From: Aureococcus anophagefferens
Lineage: Eukaryota; Sar; Pelagophyceae; Pelagomonadales; Pelagomonadaceae
Assembly: GCF_000186865.1 (NCBI RefSeq)
Contig: NW_008705562.1
Location: forward strand, 692,744 to 725,962
Reading direction: 5' to 3'
Length of the DNA stretch: 33,219 nt
The notes below the pieces were generated by a model that was not told the DNA's origin, made no database searches, and was given only the letters and a program-made list of their open reading frames with translations. A program made the translations under genes and the position numbers. Of the stretch, positions 16,051 through 24,112 are shown piece by piece (the stretch's first letter is position 1; every line of letters starts with the position of its first letter).

Positions 16051-17023
16051 CTACTTGGCGTCGAGCAGCGCCATCTCCGCGTCCGCGAGCTCGAAGGAGT
16101 AGAGGTCGAGGTTCGTCGCCGCGTAGGCCGGGATCTTCGTCGCGTTCTCCCCCAGGCCCACGGCGAGCGCGGCGCCGTGCTGCAGGATCCAGCGCAGGCA
16201 CACCTGGGCGACGCTCACGCCGTGGCCCGCGGCGACGGCGACGACGTCGGCGTCGTCGAAGGGGCAGCCGCGCATGGCCTCGTAGGCCTCGTAGGTGACG
16301 CCGCGCGCCCGCGTCGCGTTGAGGCCCGCGGCGTCGCGGTTGCCGACGGACATCTCGCACTGGTTCACGGCCGGCGGCACGGTCCAGGCCTTTTCCAGCG
16401 CCGCCAGATCGTCCGCGCCGTAGTTGGACACGCCGATGGCCCGCGTGAGGTTCCGCGCGAGCGCCTCTTCCAAACCCTCCCAGAGCGCCGCGTCGAGGGC
16501 CGAGAACTCGCAGGGGTGGTGCAGGAGCACGAGGTCGACGTACGTCGTGTTCAGCCGCTCGAGGTCCGCCTCGACCTACCAAGCGTGACGGTGACGATTT
16601 CTCGTTGGTTTCCCACCCAAAATTTCTCGAACATCGTCACGGCCACAGGACGCTGGCCTCGACCTGCCGCAGCGCCTTGTCCGCGCCGCCGAGGCAGAGG
16701 CCCGTGAGTATGCCGATGCCCGCGGGGATCTTCGTCGTGATGAAGAAGTCCTCGCGCGCATATTCGGAGCTCGCGGCGAAGAACGCCGCGATGTCGGTCT
16801 GCTTGCCGCCCGGCACGGGAAAGCCGTAGTCCAGCGCCGTGTCGATGCCGACGCCGCCGGCGGCAGCCCAGGCCGGGAGCGACAGCTCGACCTCCGAGCC
16901 GCAACACGTGCCCAGGTTGATCCGGGGCATGGCCACGCCCGGGGCGATGGTGACCGTCGTCTCCATCGCCGCCAACAACGGCGCAACAAGCACCAGCCAG
17001 AACGGGAGGGCAGGCATTGTCAT
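16051..17023 (-). CDS. Aldo-keto reductase with signal peptide (2 exons)
   Basis: Exon 1 is 17023-16664 and exon 2 is 16575-16051 on the minus strand, giving 294 residues. The AKR catalytic tetrad is present: Asp61 and Tyr66 (GIDTALDYG), Lys98 (ITTKIP) and His139 (LVLLHHP). Later family motifs are AIGVSNYGADDLAAL, PAVNQCEMS, the run VAQVCLRWILQHGAALAVGL near the NADPH site, and a C-terminal helix with LADAEMALLDAK. It should reduce carbonyls with NADPH. The start MTMPALPFWLVLVAPLLAA forms a signal peptide or anchor, unusual for mostly cytosolic AKRs, so it may act in the ER, plastid periphery or outside. Another ATG lies 10 codons upstream at 17053. The substrate-loop region GTCCGSE is atypical. 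Substrate unknown. Confidence 0.85.
16576..16663 (-). other. 88-nt GT-AG intron flanked by a direct repeat
   Basis: On the minus strand exon 1 ends CTG CGG CAG and the intron starts GTCGAGGCC; it ends TTGGTAG and exon 2 starts GTC GAG GCG GAC. AGGTCGAGGC (10 bp) thus spans both junctions. Splicing restores QVEADLERLNTTYVDLVLLH, the expected AKR sequence. The interior has inverted repeats GTGACGAT and ATCGTCAC. Confidence 0.8.
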
Positions 17024-17138
17024 GTCTTCTTCAAGGACTTTTTTGAACGTCAAGGTCGACTTTGTATCCGCCCGTGCCCGGCCGAGCTCTTCGGCGTCCT
17101 CGTCACGCGCTCCAAGTCTGCGGAAGCCGCCGCCTGCG

Positions 17139-18881
17139 ATGCGCCTCCAGCAGCTCGCAGCGCTGCTGGCGCTGTCGCAGGCGCTCGTCGCGCCGCCGCA
17201 GCGCCGCGCAACCGCGCCGACGCGCCGCGCGACCGCGCCGAGCCGCTTGGCGACGACCGTTTTGGAAGAAGAGGCCGACGAGGAGGTGGCCAGCGGCGAG
17301 TTCGTCTGGCGCGTCGAGGCCGAGGCGATCCTCGGCGGCTCGGCGCCCGGCGCCTTCGTCGAGTCGGCGCCCTTCGCGCTCTGCGGCCACGACTGGACGC
17401 TGCGCGTCTACCCCGAGGGCCTGTCGCCGCGGCGCCGCGGCCGCTGCGGCGTCTACCTCCGCTACGGCGCCGAGGACGTCGGCGACGCCGTCGACGCGGC
17501 CTTCGAGCTGCGGCTCGGGGGCGCCGGCGGCCCGACCTTCAACACGGGCATCACCTTCGTGCACCCGCTCGCCGCGGGCGTGCTCGACGGCGAGGCCACG
17601 GACTGGGGCGGCCACCTCTGCTCGTCCGAGGACGCGCGGGGCCTCGTCGGCGACGACGGATTTTTGGACGTGTCCGTGGACGTGGCCGTCTTCGCGAGCT
17701 CGAAGTGGGCCGCGGGCGCCGGGCGCAGATTCTCGACGTTCCGGCTGCCGCGGCGCGCCGAGGCGCTCGCGCGGCGCGTCGACTCGGGCCTGCCGCTCGT
17801 GCTCTGCCGCCTGCCGCGGCTCGTGCGCGCGGCCTTCGCGGCGCCCGACGCGGTGCGGAACGGCCTGCGCGTGGGCAACGTCGTCGTGCCCGTGCTCGCG
17901 GGGAGCCCCGAGGCGAGCGAGCGCGGCGCGGCGCCGCTCGGCGCCGACGGCCTCCCGAAACCGCCGACGTCGACGGCCGAGTACCGCGCGCTGCTCGCGC
18001 AGACGGCCTTCATGCTCGCGGCGGGCCGCGAGGCCTGGGGCCAGCGGGTCGGCGACGACGGCGCGCGCGCGACGCTCGGCGCGGCGGGCGTGCTGCCGGG
18101 CGCGGACTACCGCGTCGTGGGAATCACGCGCGCGGACGGGTCGCGGGCCCGGCGGCTGCGGCCGGGCGAGGGCCGCGGCGCCACCGTCGAGCTCTACCCC
18201 ATCTTCGAGGACCGCTTCCGCGGCGCGCCGGACGGCGGCTGGCCCGCGTCGCTGCCGCTCGGCGGCGACGACGTCGCGCTGCTGACGCAGCCGGGCTTCG
18301 CGGCGGCGACGGCGACGGCGGCCGCGTCCTTCGCGGCGACCTTCGCGGCCGCGGCGCTCTTCTTCTCCAACTGCTTCTCGCTGACGTATATTCCCACGAA
18401 CTCCATGGTCCCCACGCTCCAGCCCGGCGACGTCGTGCTCCAGGACCGCTTCTTCACGGGCACGGGCTTCGGGCCCTTCTTCATCCCCCCCAAACGCGGC
18501 GACCTCGTCTTCTTCGAGCCGCCGCCGGCGCTCCGGGCCCTCGTCGAGACGGCGGGGGGCGGCGGCCTCGACAGCCGCCAGTTCGTGAAGCGCGTCGCCG
18601 CGGTCGAGGGCGACAGCGTCCGCGTGTCCAAGGCCGGCGGCGTCGAGGTCCGCGGCGTCCCCCGCCCGGGCAAGTGCCCGCCCAAGGTCGGCCGCCAGCC
18701 CGAGTTCGTCGAGGCCAAGGGGCGCGTGCCCCGCGGCACGCTCTACGTCCTCGGCGACTGCCCGGCCGCGTCCGTGGACTCGCGGTCCTGGGGCGCGCTC
18801 CCCGTGGACCTCGTCACGGGCCGGCCCATCGTCCGCGTCTGGCCCCCGGCCCGCTTCGGGCCCGTGGGGGGGGACCGGTAA
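17139..18881 (+). CDS. MATH domain fused to a type I signal peptidase, probably plastidic
   Basis: The 580-residue product has two parts. Residues about 50-215 look like a MATH (TRAF homology) domain: FVWRVEAEAILGGSAPGAFV, SAPFALCGHDWTLRVYPEGL, CGVYLRYG and a beta-rich remainder. Residues about 395-580 are an S26A signal peptidase I: a membrane segment, then TYIPTNSMVPTLQPGDVVLQ with catalytic Ser422, RQFVKRVAAVEGDSV with general-base Lys484, and VPRGTLYVLGDCPAASVDSR leading to SWG near the end. This order matches thylakoidal/plastid processing peptidases, which remove lumen-targeting peptides. The N-terminus (MRLQQLAALLALSQALVAPP then an Arg/Ala/Thr-rich stretch) fits a bipartite plastid presequence. 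Box residues needed for catalysis are present. The linker at 215-395 has no domain that I recognise. No stop or intron separates the parts. Confidence 0.85.
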   Translation: MRLQQLAALLALSQALVAPPQRRATAPTRRATAPSRLATTVLEEEADEEVASGEFVWRVEAEAILGGSAPGAFVESAPFALCGHDWTLRVYPEGLSPRRRGRCGVYLRYGAEDVGDAVDAAFELRLGGAGGPTFNTGITFVHPLAAGVLDGEATDWGGHLCSSEDARGLVGDDGFLDVSVDVAVFASSKWAAGAGRRFSTFRLPRRAEALARRVDSGLPLVLCRLPRLVRAAFAAPDAVRNGLRVGNVVVPVLAGSPEASERGAAPLGADGLPKPPTSTAEYRALLAQTAFMLAAGREAWGQRVGDDGARATLGAAGVLPGADYRVVGITRADGSRARRLRPGEGRGATVELYPIFEDRFRGAPDGGWPASLPLGGDDVALLTQPGFAAATATAAASFAATFAAAALFFSNCFSLTYIPTNSMVPTLQPGDVVLQDRFFTGTGFGPFFIPPKRGDLVFFEPPPALRALVETAGGGGLDSRQFVKRVAAVEGDSVRVSKAGGVEVRGVPRPGKCPPKVGRQPEFVEAKGRVPRGTLYVLGDCPAASVDSRSWGALPVDLVTGRPIVRVWPPARFGPVGGDR

Positions 18882-19021
18882 CGTCGGGGTCTTGTTTCCC
18901 CCCCCGGGGACGGCATCGTGAGCGAGCGTGGAGCGCGGCGTCGTGCGGTCGTGAGCCGAAGAGACGCATGTTGGCGTCTCGTTGAAGTTGAGCACTTTGA
19001 AGTTGCACAGCTCAAACGTCT

Positions 19022-19037
19022 ACACACACACACACAC
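19022..19037. repeat. (AC)n microsatellite directly upstream of a start codon
   Basis: Sixteen bases of alternating A and C abut the ATG at 19038. The run would lie in the 5' UTR of the plastid protein gene and is likely length-variable. Confidence 0.8.
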
Positions 19038-19781
19038 ATGGGGCGATTCGTCCTCTTGCTCCTCGCGGCGACGGCGTCGGCCTTCGCGCCCGTGCGGCGG
19101 CTCCCGTCGCCCGCGCTGCCCGTCGCCGGGCGGTCCGCGCCGGCGCTCCGCCTCGACGCCGCGGCGCAGCGCCGCTTCGAGGGCGTCCTGGGCCGCGTCG
19201 TCGGCGCCGGCCCGGCGCGGGGCCCGCTGCGGCGCCTGGCCGCGGCCGTCGCGCGGCGGCGCGGCCCCCTCACGACGTTCCTCGGCCGCGTCGTCCGCGT
19301 CGCCCTGCGGTCCCTCCTCTGGGGCGCCGTCGTCGCGCCCGTGGTCGCGAACGCGCACCCGGCGTTGGCGTACGTCGGCTACGGCCGCGAGGAGGTGGAC
19401 GTGCTGCGGTCCGAGAGCGGGTCCATGGGGTTCGTCATCCCGCTGTCCATCGCGGGCGTCATCGTGACGACCATGCGCCAGGGCCAGCGGAGCAAGAAGG
19501 AGGTCAAGCGCATCAAGAAGGCGTACAAGAAGGTGCAGGAGGAGGAGGCCGAGTACCTCAAGGTCGACGGCGAGGCCGAGAGCGACGCCGACATCATGGC
19601 CCAGCTCCGGAACCGCACGACCACCATGGCCGAGGAGGAGGCCGCCGCCGAGGCCGCGGCGAACGCGCCGCCGGAGCCCGAGGCGCCGCCGCCGCCGGTC
19701 AAGCCCAAGCGCATGACCATGGCCGAGAAGATCAAGGCCCGCGAGGCCGCCCTCGGCCAGAACCGCACGAAGCTCGGCTAG
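19038..19781 (+). CDS. Unknown plastid-targeted membrane protein, 247 aa
   Basis: The protein begins MGRFVLLLLAATASAFAPVR, a textbook bipartite plastid presequence with ASAFAP at 13-18. An Arg-rich, acid-poor transit region and a hydrophobic stretch (SLLWGAVVAPVVANAHPALA, about 94-113) ending in an AxA-like site suggest a second, thylakoid-directed signal. After this come YVGYGREEVDVLRSESGSMG, a membrane segment (FVIPLSIAGVIVTTM), a Lys-rich helix (KKEVKRIKKAYKKVQEEEAE) likely to be a coiled coil, and an acidic, Pro-rich tail ending MTMAEKIKAREAALGQNRTK. I do not recognise the family. The start at 19038 is chosen over the upstream in-frame ATG at 18918 because it gives a clean signal peptide. 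Confidence 0.75.
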   Translation: MGRFVLLLLAATASAFAPVRRLPSPALPVAGRSAPALRLDAAAQRRFEGVLGRVVGAGPARGPLRRLAAAVARRRGPLTTFLGRVVRVALRSLLWGAVVAPVVANAHPALAYVGYGREEVDVLRSESGSMGFVIPLSIAGVIVTTMRQGQRSKKEVKRIKKAYKKVQEEEAEYLKVDGEAESDADIMAQLRNRTTTMAEEEAAAEAAANAPPEPEAPPPPVKPKRMTMAEKIKAREAALGQNRTKLG

Positions 19782-19848
19782 GGCCATCTGCGTAATTTAC
19801 GTACGTCCGCGCGGCACGGCGGGGATTCGGGGGGGGTCCCCGCGAGGC

Positions 19849-21032
19849 CTACATCGCCGTCGGCGCGGGCGTCGGCAGGGGCGACGGCGGCGGGGAGACC
19901 TCGCAGCCCGTCCCCGCCGCGTTCGGCGCCGCGCCGCCGTCGCACGCCGTGACGACGCAGGCGTAGAAGTCCCAGTCGTTGGCGCTCGCGTCGTCCGCGC
20001 CCTCGCAGAGGCGGCAGAGGCCGTCGTCGTCGTTGTAGGCGACGGAGCGGCTGTCCGCGTTCCCGGACGAGAAGAAGAGGTCGTAGCACGCGTCGAGGTC
20101 GTCGACCTCGACGGACGCGCCGAGCGTCGTCGCGCACTTGTGCTTCGACGTGTGCGCCCAGTCGCAGGCGGCGACGGCGCTCGAGCCCGTCGGCGCGGCC
20201 GTGGCCGACGGCGCGGGCGTGTCGACGGGCGTCGCGGTCGGCGCGGCGGCGTCCGCGGCGATGTCGTCGCAGTCGACCTTGTTCCACTGCGACTGCGGCG
20301 TGCACTCCGCGTAGGTCGACCCGGACGCCGACTTGCCCTCGACGGTCCCGGAGAGCTTGAGCTTCACGTGGCCGTCGTCCCGGCACTTTTCGAAGATCTT
20401 GTCGTCCCAGGAGCTCGTATTCGCGTCGGGGCGCATCGTGAACCGCTTGCCCTCGTACTTGCCCGTCGAGAAGCTCACGCCGCCGCTGTAGGCGGCGACG
20501 GTGACCTTGCCGCCGTCCTTCATCTTGAGCTCGAGCCTGCCGCGCGCGTCGCACGTCGCCGCGGCCCTCGGACGCCGCCGTCGCGCTTGAAGGTCTTCCA
20601 CTCGCTCTCGTAGACGTTGTTGTTCTTCAGGTTGATCTTGATGGACCTGGGTGGAACGCGTGCGCGCGAGCGCGGGCGCTCCGGCGGACACCGCCGCGAC
20701 CCGTCGCCGTAGATGGCCTTGACGTTCGCGTTCTACGAAACGTCCGCGTCTCGCCGCGCCAACCCTCCGGACGCTGGGAAAAAATGCGGGGTCGTTGAAG
20801 ATGCCGAACACGCAGCCGACGACGATGGCGGCGCTGACGAGGCAGCAGCAGCACGTGGCGCCCAGGAAAATCTTCATCCCGCCGGCGCAGGCGCCGCCGC
20901 TGCCGCCGCCGCCCTGGGCGCCGCCGCCGCCGCTGTCGCCTACGAACAAGATTTCGCGCGAAAGAGCTACTCCACCGTTGGACGCCGGCGATCGCCGACG
21001 AGGTTGTGCATCTCCACATCCTTTTCAGCCAT
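19849..21032 (-). CDS. Type II membrane protein with Cys-rich ectodomain, several mini-introns (model provisional)
   Basis: The 3' exon gives a secreted-looking domain (KMKDGGKVTVAAYSGG, KIFEKCRDDGHVKLKLSG), a Thr/Pro linker and a Cys-rich module (ACDWAHTSKHKCATTLG, CYDLFFSS, CRLCEGADDASANDWDFYAC), ending in a Ser/Pro tail. Upstream, IFLGATCCCCLVSAAIVVGC is a membrane segment preceded by a Gly-rich cytosolic part. The frame between 20540 and 20780 is broken, and real coding appears to switch frames. A workable model has exons 21032-20996 (MAEKDVEMHNLVG), 20939-20773, 20732-20701 (NANVKAIYGDG), then from 20646 (SIKINLKNNNVYESEWKTFK). One further break near 20565 could be a 44-nt intron or a missing base in a G run. 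Function unknown; a cell-surface role is likely. Confidence 0.55.
20647..20700 (-). other. Probable 54-nt GT-AG intron
   Basis: On the minus strand GGC GAC GG|GTCGCGG begins and CCACCCAG|GTCCATC ends the intron. Joining gives YGDGSIKINLKNNN in one frame. GGTC lies at both ends. Confidence 0.5.
20733..20772 (-). other. Possible 40-nt GT-AG intron
   Basis: CCCAGC|GTCCGGAGGG to TTTCGTAG|AACGCG on the minus strand. Joining gives FFPSNANVKAIYGDG. Forty bases would be very short, so a sequence error is an alternative. Confidence 0.35.
20940..20995 (-). other. Probable 56-nt GC-AG (or 44-nt GT-AG) intron
   Basis: The first exon reads MAEKDVEMHNLVG and hits a stop if not spliced. GTCG|GCGATCGCC and TTCGTAG|GCGACAGC share GCGA, so excision as GC-AG restores LVGDSGGGG. 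A GT donor 12 nt further on (CGGC|GTCCAACG) is also in frame and would add four residues. Confidence 0.5.
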
Positions 21033-21142
21033 GGCAGCTTGCCAAGCAGTGAGACTCGTGAGGAATTCTAGAATGCATAAAAGCTTGTCATTCAAGAAGA
21101 ACTCTCGCAAGTTGAAGAAGTGAAACGCTCGCCGCTCTAGGG

Positions 21143-22615
21143 ATGGTGTCGCTGCCCGTCCTCGCGCTCCTCGCGCCGCTGGCGTGGGCTGCTGCCTCTC
21201 CGCCGGCCTGGGCGAGCCTCGCGCGCGTGGACTACGACGCGCCGCCGGTCCCCAACGCCAGCAGCCTCGTCGGCCTCACGGTCTGCGGCTACCAGCAGTG
21301 GTTTCGGGCACCGAACGACACGGCGACGAACGAGGGCTGGACGCACTGGGGCAACGGCGTCGGCGCGCTGCACAACGGCACGGGCATCGAGGAGGACTAC
21401 TGGCCCGACCTGTCGGAGTTCGGCGACGACGAGAAGTTCGCCGCGCCGGGATACAAGTTCGCCGACGGCTCGCAGGCCTACCTCTTCAGCTCCATCAACG
21501 CGCGGACGACGCTGCGCCACTTCCAGTGGATGGAGGCCTACGGCATCGACGGCGTCGCGCTGCAGAGCTTCGGCCCCCTGGGCCTCGACCACGAGATCCT
21601 CAACCACACGCTCGCGGCCGCCGCCGCGACGAACCGCGTGGCGTACGTCGAGTACGACCTCAGCGGCTACGCCGGGCGCGGCGCCGCGGCGGCCGCCATG
21701 CTCAAAGAGGACTGGGCGGGCCTGCGGCGCCAGGGCGTGCCGGACCACGCGCGCTACGTCCACGAGGGCGGCCTCCCCGTCGTGGGGATCTTCGGCTTCT
21801 ACATGGACCGCTTCAGCGGCGAGGAAGCCAACGCGATCCTCGACGTCTTCGACGGCACGGCCTTCGTCGCCGGCGCGGGCCAGTGGTGGTGGCGCAGCGA
21901 CCAACCCTCGGCGAACTGGACGCGAGCCTACGACCGCATGGGGAGCTGGTCGCCCTGGAACGCGGGCGACTGGAACGGCGACGCGGCCCACCCGGCGGCC
22001 GCCACGGGCTACTGGGCCGCCGACAAGGCGGCGGCGGAGCAGGCCGGCGTCCTCTGGCAGCCGGAGCTCGCCCCGGGCATGTCGACGAACCACCGCGACG
22101 GCACGCCCGCGGGCTCGGGCCGCCTCCCGCGGCTCAGGGGCGCCTACCTCTGGGCCCAGTTCTACGCCGCGGCGGCCATCGGGGCGAAGACGGCCTTCGT
22201 GGGCATGTTCGACGAGCTCGACGAGGGCACGCAGATCCTCAAGGTCGTGAACGACCCGCCGGCGCCGGGCGACATTGGGTACGAGGGCCTGCCTTCGGAC
22301 TGCTACCTCGTGCTCACGGGGCTCGGGTCGAAGATGCTGCGGGGCGACGCGCCGCGCAACGCGACGACGCCCGACTGCGCCGCGCTGACGCAGCCGACGG
22401 CGCCCGCGGCGCGCGCGCCGGCCGCCGGCGTGCTCCGGTGGGCGCCGGCCCTCGCGCTCGCGGGCGGCGGCGCCGTCGACCACTACGAGGTCCTCGTCGA
22501 CGGCGCCGTCCGGCGCACGGCCGACGCGGCGACGCTCGCCGTCGCGTCCGCGGCGACGTCCTTCCGCGTCCGCGCCGTGAACTCCCTCGGCAACGCGGGC
22601 GCCTGGAGCCCCTAG
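21143..22615 (+). CDS. Secreted GH71/GH99-like glycoside hydrolase with C-terminal Fn3-like domain
   Basis: The 490-residue protein starts with a signal peptide (MVSLPVLALLAPLAWAAASP). It then shows the GH71/99-like pattern: VGLTVCGYQQWFRAPND, GWTHWGNGVG, DYWPDLSEFGDDEKF, HFQWMEAYGIDGVALQSFG, ARYVHEGGLPVVGIFGFYMD, then WSPWNAGDW, the run RLRGAYLWAQFYAAAAIGAK and VGMFDELDEGTQILK. Members of this group act on alpha-linked polysaccharides such as alpha-mannan or alpha-1,3-glucan; the exact substrate cannot be told here. Acidic residues in FDELDEGTQ and in the YGIDG strand are candidate catalytic positions. The last 85 residues (RWAPALALAGGGAVDHYEVL through VRAVNSLGNAGAWSP) fit a fibronectin type III-like module. 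Several N-glycosylation sequons (NDT, NGT, NHT, NWT, NAT) support a secretory route. Confidence 0.8.
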   Translation: MVSLPVLALLAPLAWAAASPPAWASLARVDYDAPPVPNASSLVGLTVCGYQQWFRAPNDTATNEGWTHWGNGVGALHNGTGIEEDYWPDLSEFGDDEKFAAPGYKFADGSQAYLFSSINARTTLRHFQWMEAYGIDGVALQSFGPLGLDHEILNHTLAAAAATNRVAYVEYDLSGYAGRGAAAAAMLKEDWAGLRRQGVPDHARYVHEGGLPVVGIFGFYMDRFSGEEANAILDVFDGTAFVAGAGQWWWRSDQPSANWTRAYDRMGSWSPWNAGDWNGDAAHPAAATGYWAADKAAAEQAGVLWQPELAPGMSTNHRDGTPAGSGRLPRLRGAYLWAQFYAAAAIGAKTAFVGMFDELDEGTQILKVVNDPPAPGDIGYEGLPSDCYLVLTGLGSKMLRGDAPRNATTPDCAALTQPTAPAARAPAAGVLRWAPALALAGGGAVDHYEVLVDGAVRRTADAATLAVASAATSFRVRAVNSLGNAGAWSP

Positions 22616-22623
22616 GGGCCTAA

Positions 22624-22748
22624 CGTATCCCGCCGGCGGGATATGGTACACGTTGAGGTTGAAGTCCAAGTTGAAGCGGCCTTTAACATATCCCGCCGGC
22701 GGGATATGTTAGGCCGGGTTGAAGCGGCGTCCGCCGGCGGGATATGGT
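22624..22748. repeat. Cluster of three palindromic ATATCCCGCCGGCGGGATAT units
   Basis: In a 136-bp spacer between two convergent genes, one perfect 28-bp palindrome occupies 22684-22711. A second, slightly imperfect copy lies at 22626-22643 and a half copy at 22731-22746. Between them are TTGAAGCGGC (22671-22680) and GGTTGAAGCGGCG (22717-22729). A related copy with the same adjacent module lies at 8965-9011. Confidence 0.9.
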
Positions 22749-22751
22749 ACG

Positions 22752-23876
22752 TTACGCGCCCCGGTACTGCGCCATCCAGTCGCAGGGGGGCTTCCGCGCG
22801 TTCGGCGCGCGGCCGAGCCACGCGAGCCCGCCCGCGCCGTTCGCCGCGGCGCAGACGCCGTCGAGCTCCGCGGCGGCGCCGCGCGCGACGTACTTCTTCT
22901 GGTGGAGCATGAGGAGGGGCCCGAAGACGGGCTTCGCGCATTTGCCGGCGACCGTCGACGCGTCGACGTCGCGGACGTTGAGCGCGTGCGGCAGCGCGCC
23001 GACGCTCCACCGCGCGCCGTCGCCGCGGTCGCAGTTGGCCGCCATCGCGCGCGCGAGGGGCGCCTGGTCCGCGGCGAAGGACTCGACCTGGGCCCGCTGC
23101 AGCCGCGCCGGGTCCTTGGCCTCGCGCGCGTAGAGCCGGAGGTACGCGTCGAGCCAGTCCGCCGCGAACGCCTCCGCGGCGGCGCCGCGCGCGACGGCGA
23201 GCGCGCCGCCCTGGGCGCCCGCGCAGAAGCCCCGGCCGCTTCGGTCCGCGCGGTCGACGCACTTGGCCTCGAGGGGCGCGGAGTAGTCGCGCGCGCGGCT
23301 CGCGTGGCTCCAGACGCAGCGCCGCGCCTCCTCGACGACGCGCCGCTCGCCCGCGGCCTTGGGCATGACGCGCGCGCGGACCGCGTGCGCGTCCCGGCGC
23401 CGGTGCAGGTCCGCGAGCGCGGCCTCGAGGGCCGCGCCGTCGCAGAAGTAGGTGTCGTCGTCCGCGAAGAGCGTGAGCTCGTAGGGCCCCCGCGCGACGT
23501 TGAGGATGCGGCCGACGCGGCTCCGGAGCTTCGCGAGCTCCTGGCGCCGCTTCGCGCCGACGCCGCGCGCGTCCGGGTCGAGGAGCGCGACCTCGCCGGC
23601 GTTGCGGCCGGCGAAGGCCGCGCCGCCGTCGGCCAGCACGGCGTCGAAGAGGCCCGCGGCGCCGGCGCCGGCGACGGCCGCGGGCGACGCGTCCGTGAAG
23701 AGGCACCGCGGCACGGCCGGCGCGCGCCGCCGCAGCGACCGCGCCGACGCGATGACGTAGCGCAGGTCGTGGCGCGCCGTCGCGTTGTCCACCATGTTCC
23801 GCGTCCAGCAGACGCCGACGGGCGCGACGGCCCCGGCGCCGCGGAGGAGCAGGAGCAGCGCAGCGATGGTGCGCAT
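22752..23876 (-). CDS. Secretory-pathway glycosyltransferase-like protein (GT-A fold)
   Basis: The 374-residue protein begins MRTIAALLLLLRGAGAVAPV, a signal peptide or short anchor. The body resembles GT-A nucleotide-sugar transferases: RNMVDNATARHDLRYVIASA (an N-terminal strand-helix), AKRRQELAKLRSRVGRILNV, then YELTLFADDDTYFCDG with an extended DxD motif at 139-141 that would bind the metal and sugar nucleotide. Later, GFCAGAQGGALAVARG and VESFAADQAPLARAM fit the acceptor side, and a C-terminal NVRDVDASTVAGK with FGPLLMLHQKK closes the fold. Cysteines near the ends could form disulfides. Donor and acceptor are unknown. It is divergent from the Golgi-type Ca-ATPase gene with about 236 bp between starts. 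Mn-dependent transferases depend on such pumps, but this link is only suggestive. Confidence 0.75.
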   Translation of the reverse strand: MRTIAALLLLLRGAGAVAPVGVCWTRNMVDNATARHDLRYVIASARSLRRRAPAVPRCLFTDASPAAVAGAGAAGLFDAVLADGGAAFAGRNAGEVALLDPDARGVGAKRRQELAKLRSRVGRILNVARGPYELTLFADDDTYFCDGAALEAALADLHRRRDAHAVRARVMPKAAGERRVVEEARRCVWSHASRARDYSAPLEAKCVDRADRSGRGFCAGAQGGALAVARGAAAEAFAADWLDAYLRLYAREAKDPARLQRAQVESFAADQAPLARAMAANCDRGDGARWSVGALPHALNVRDVDASTVAGKCAKPVFGPLLMLHQKKYVARGAAAELDGVCAAANGAGGLAWLGRAPNARKPPCDWMAQYRGA

Positions 23877-24112
23877 CTTTCGAGCGGACGCGATGGCGCG
23901 CGGCGGCGGCGCCTATTCAAAACTCTAGCTTTCGCAGCAGCGCCGGTCCGTGCGACCTATTAATTAAGGGGCTGCTATCGAGCAGCCATGCCGCCCCCGC
24001 TTGAACGGCAATGTCGTCAAGTCGAAGAGCAAATTGAGGCCTGGTGCCGCAATCGCGCTCGGGCATCGGCGGCGCGCGACGCTCGAGTGCTCCTCGAATT
24101 TGCGTCGGCGCC

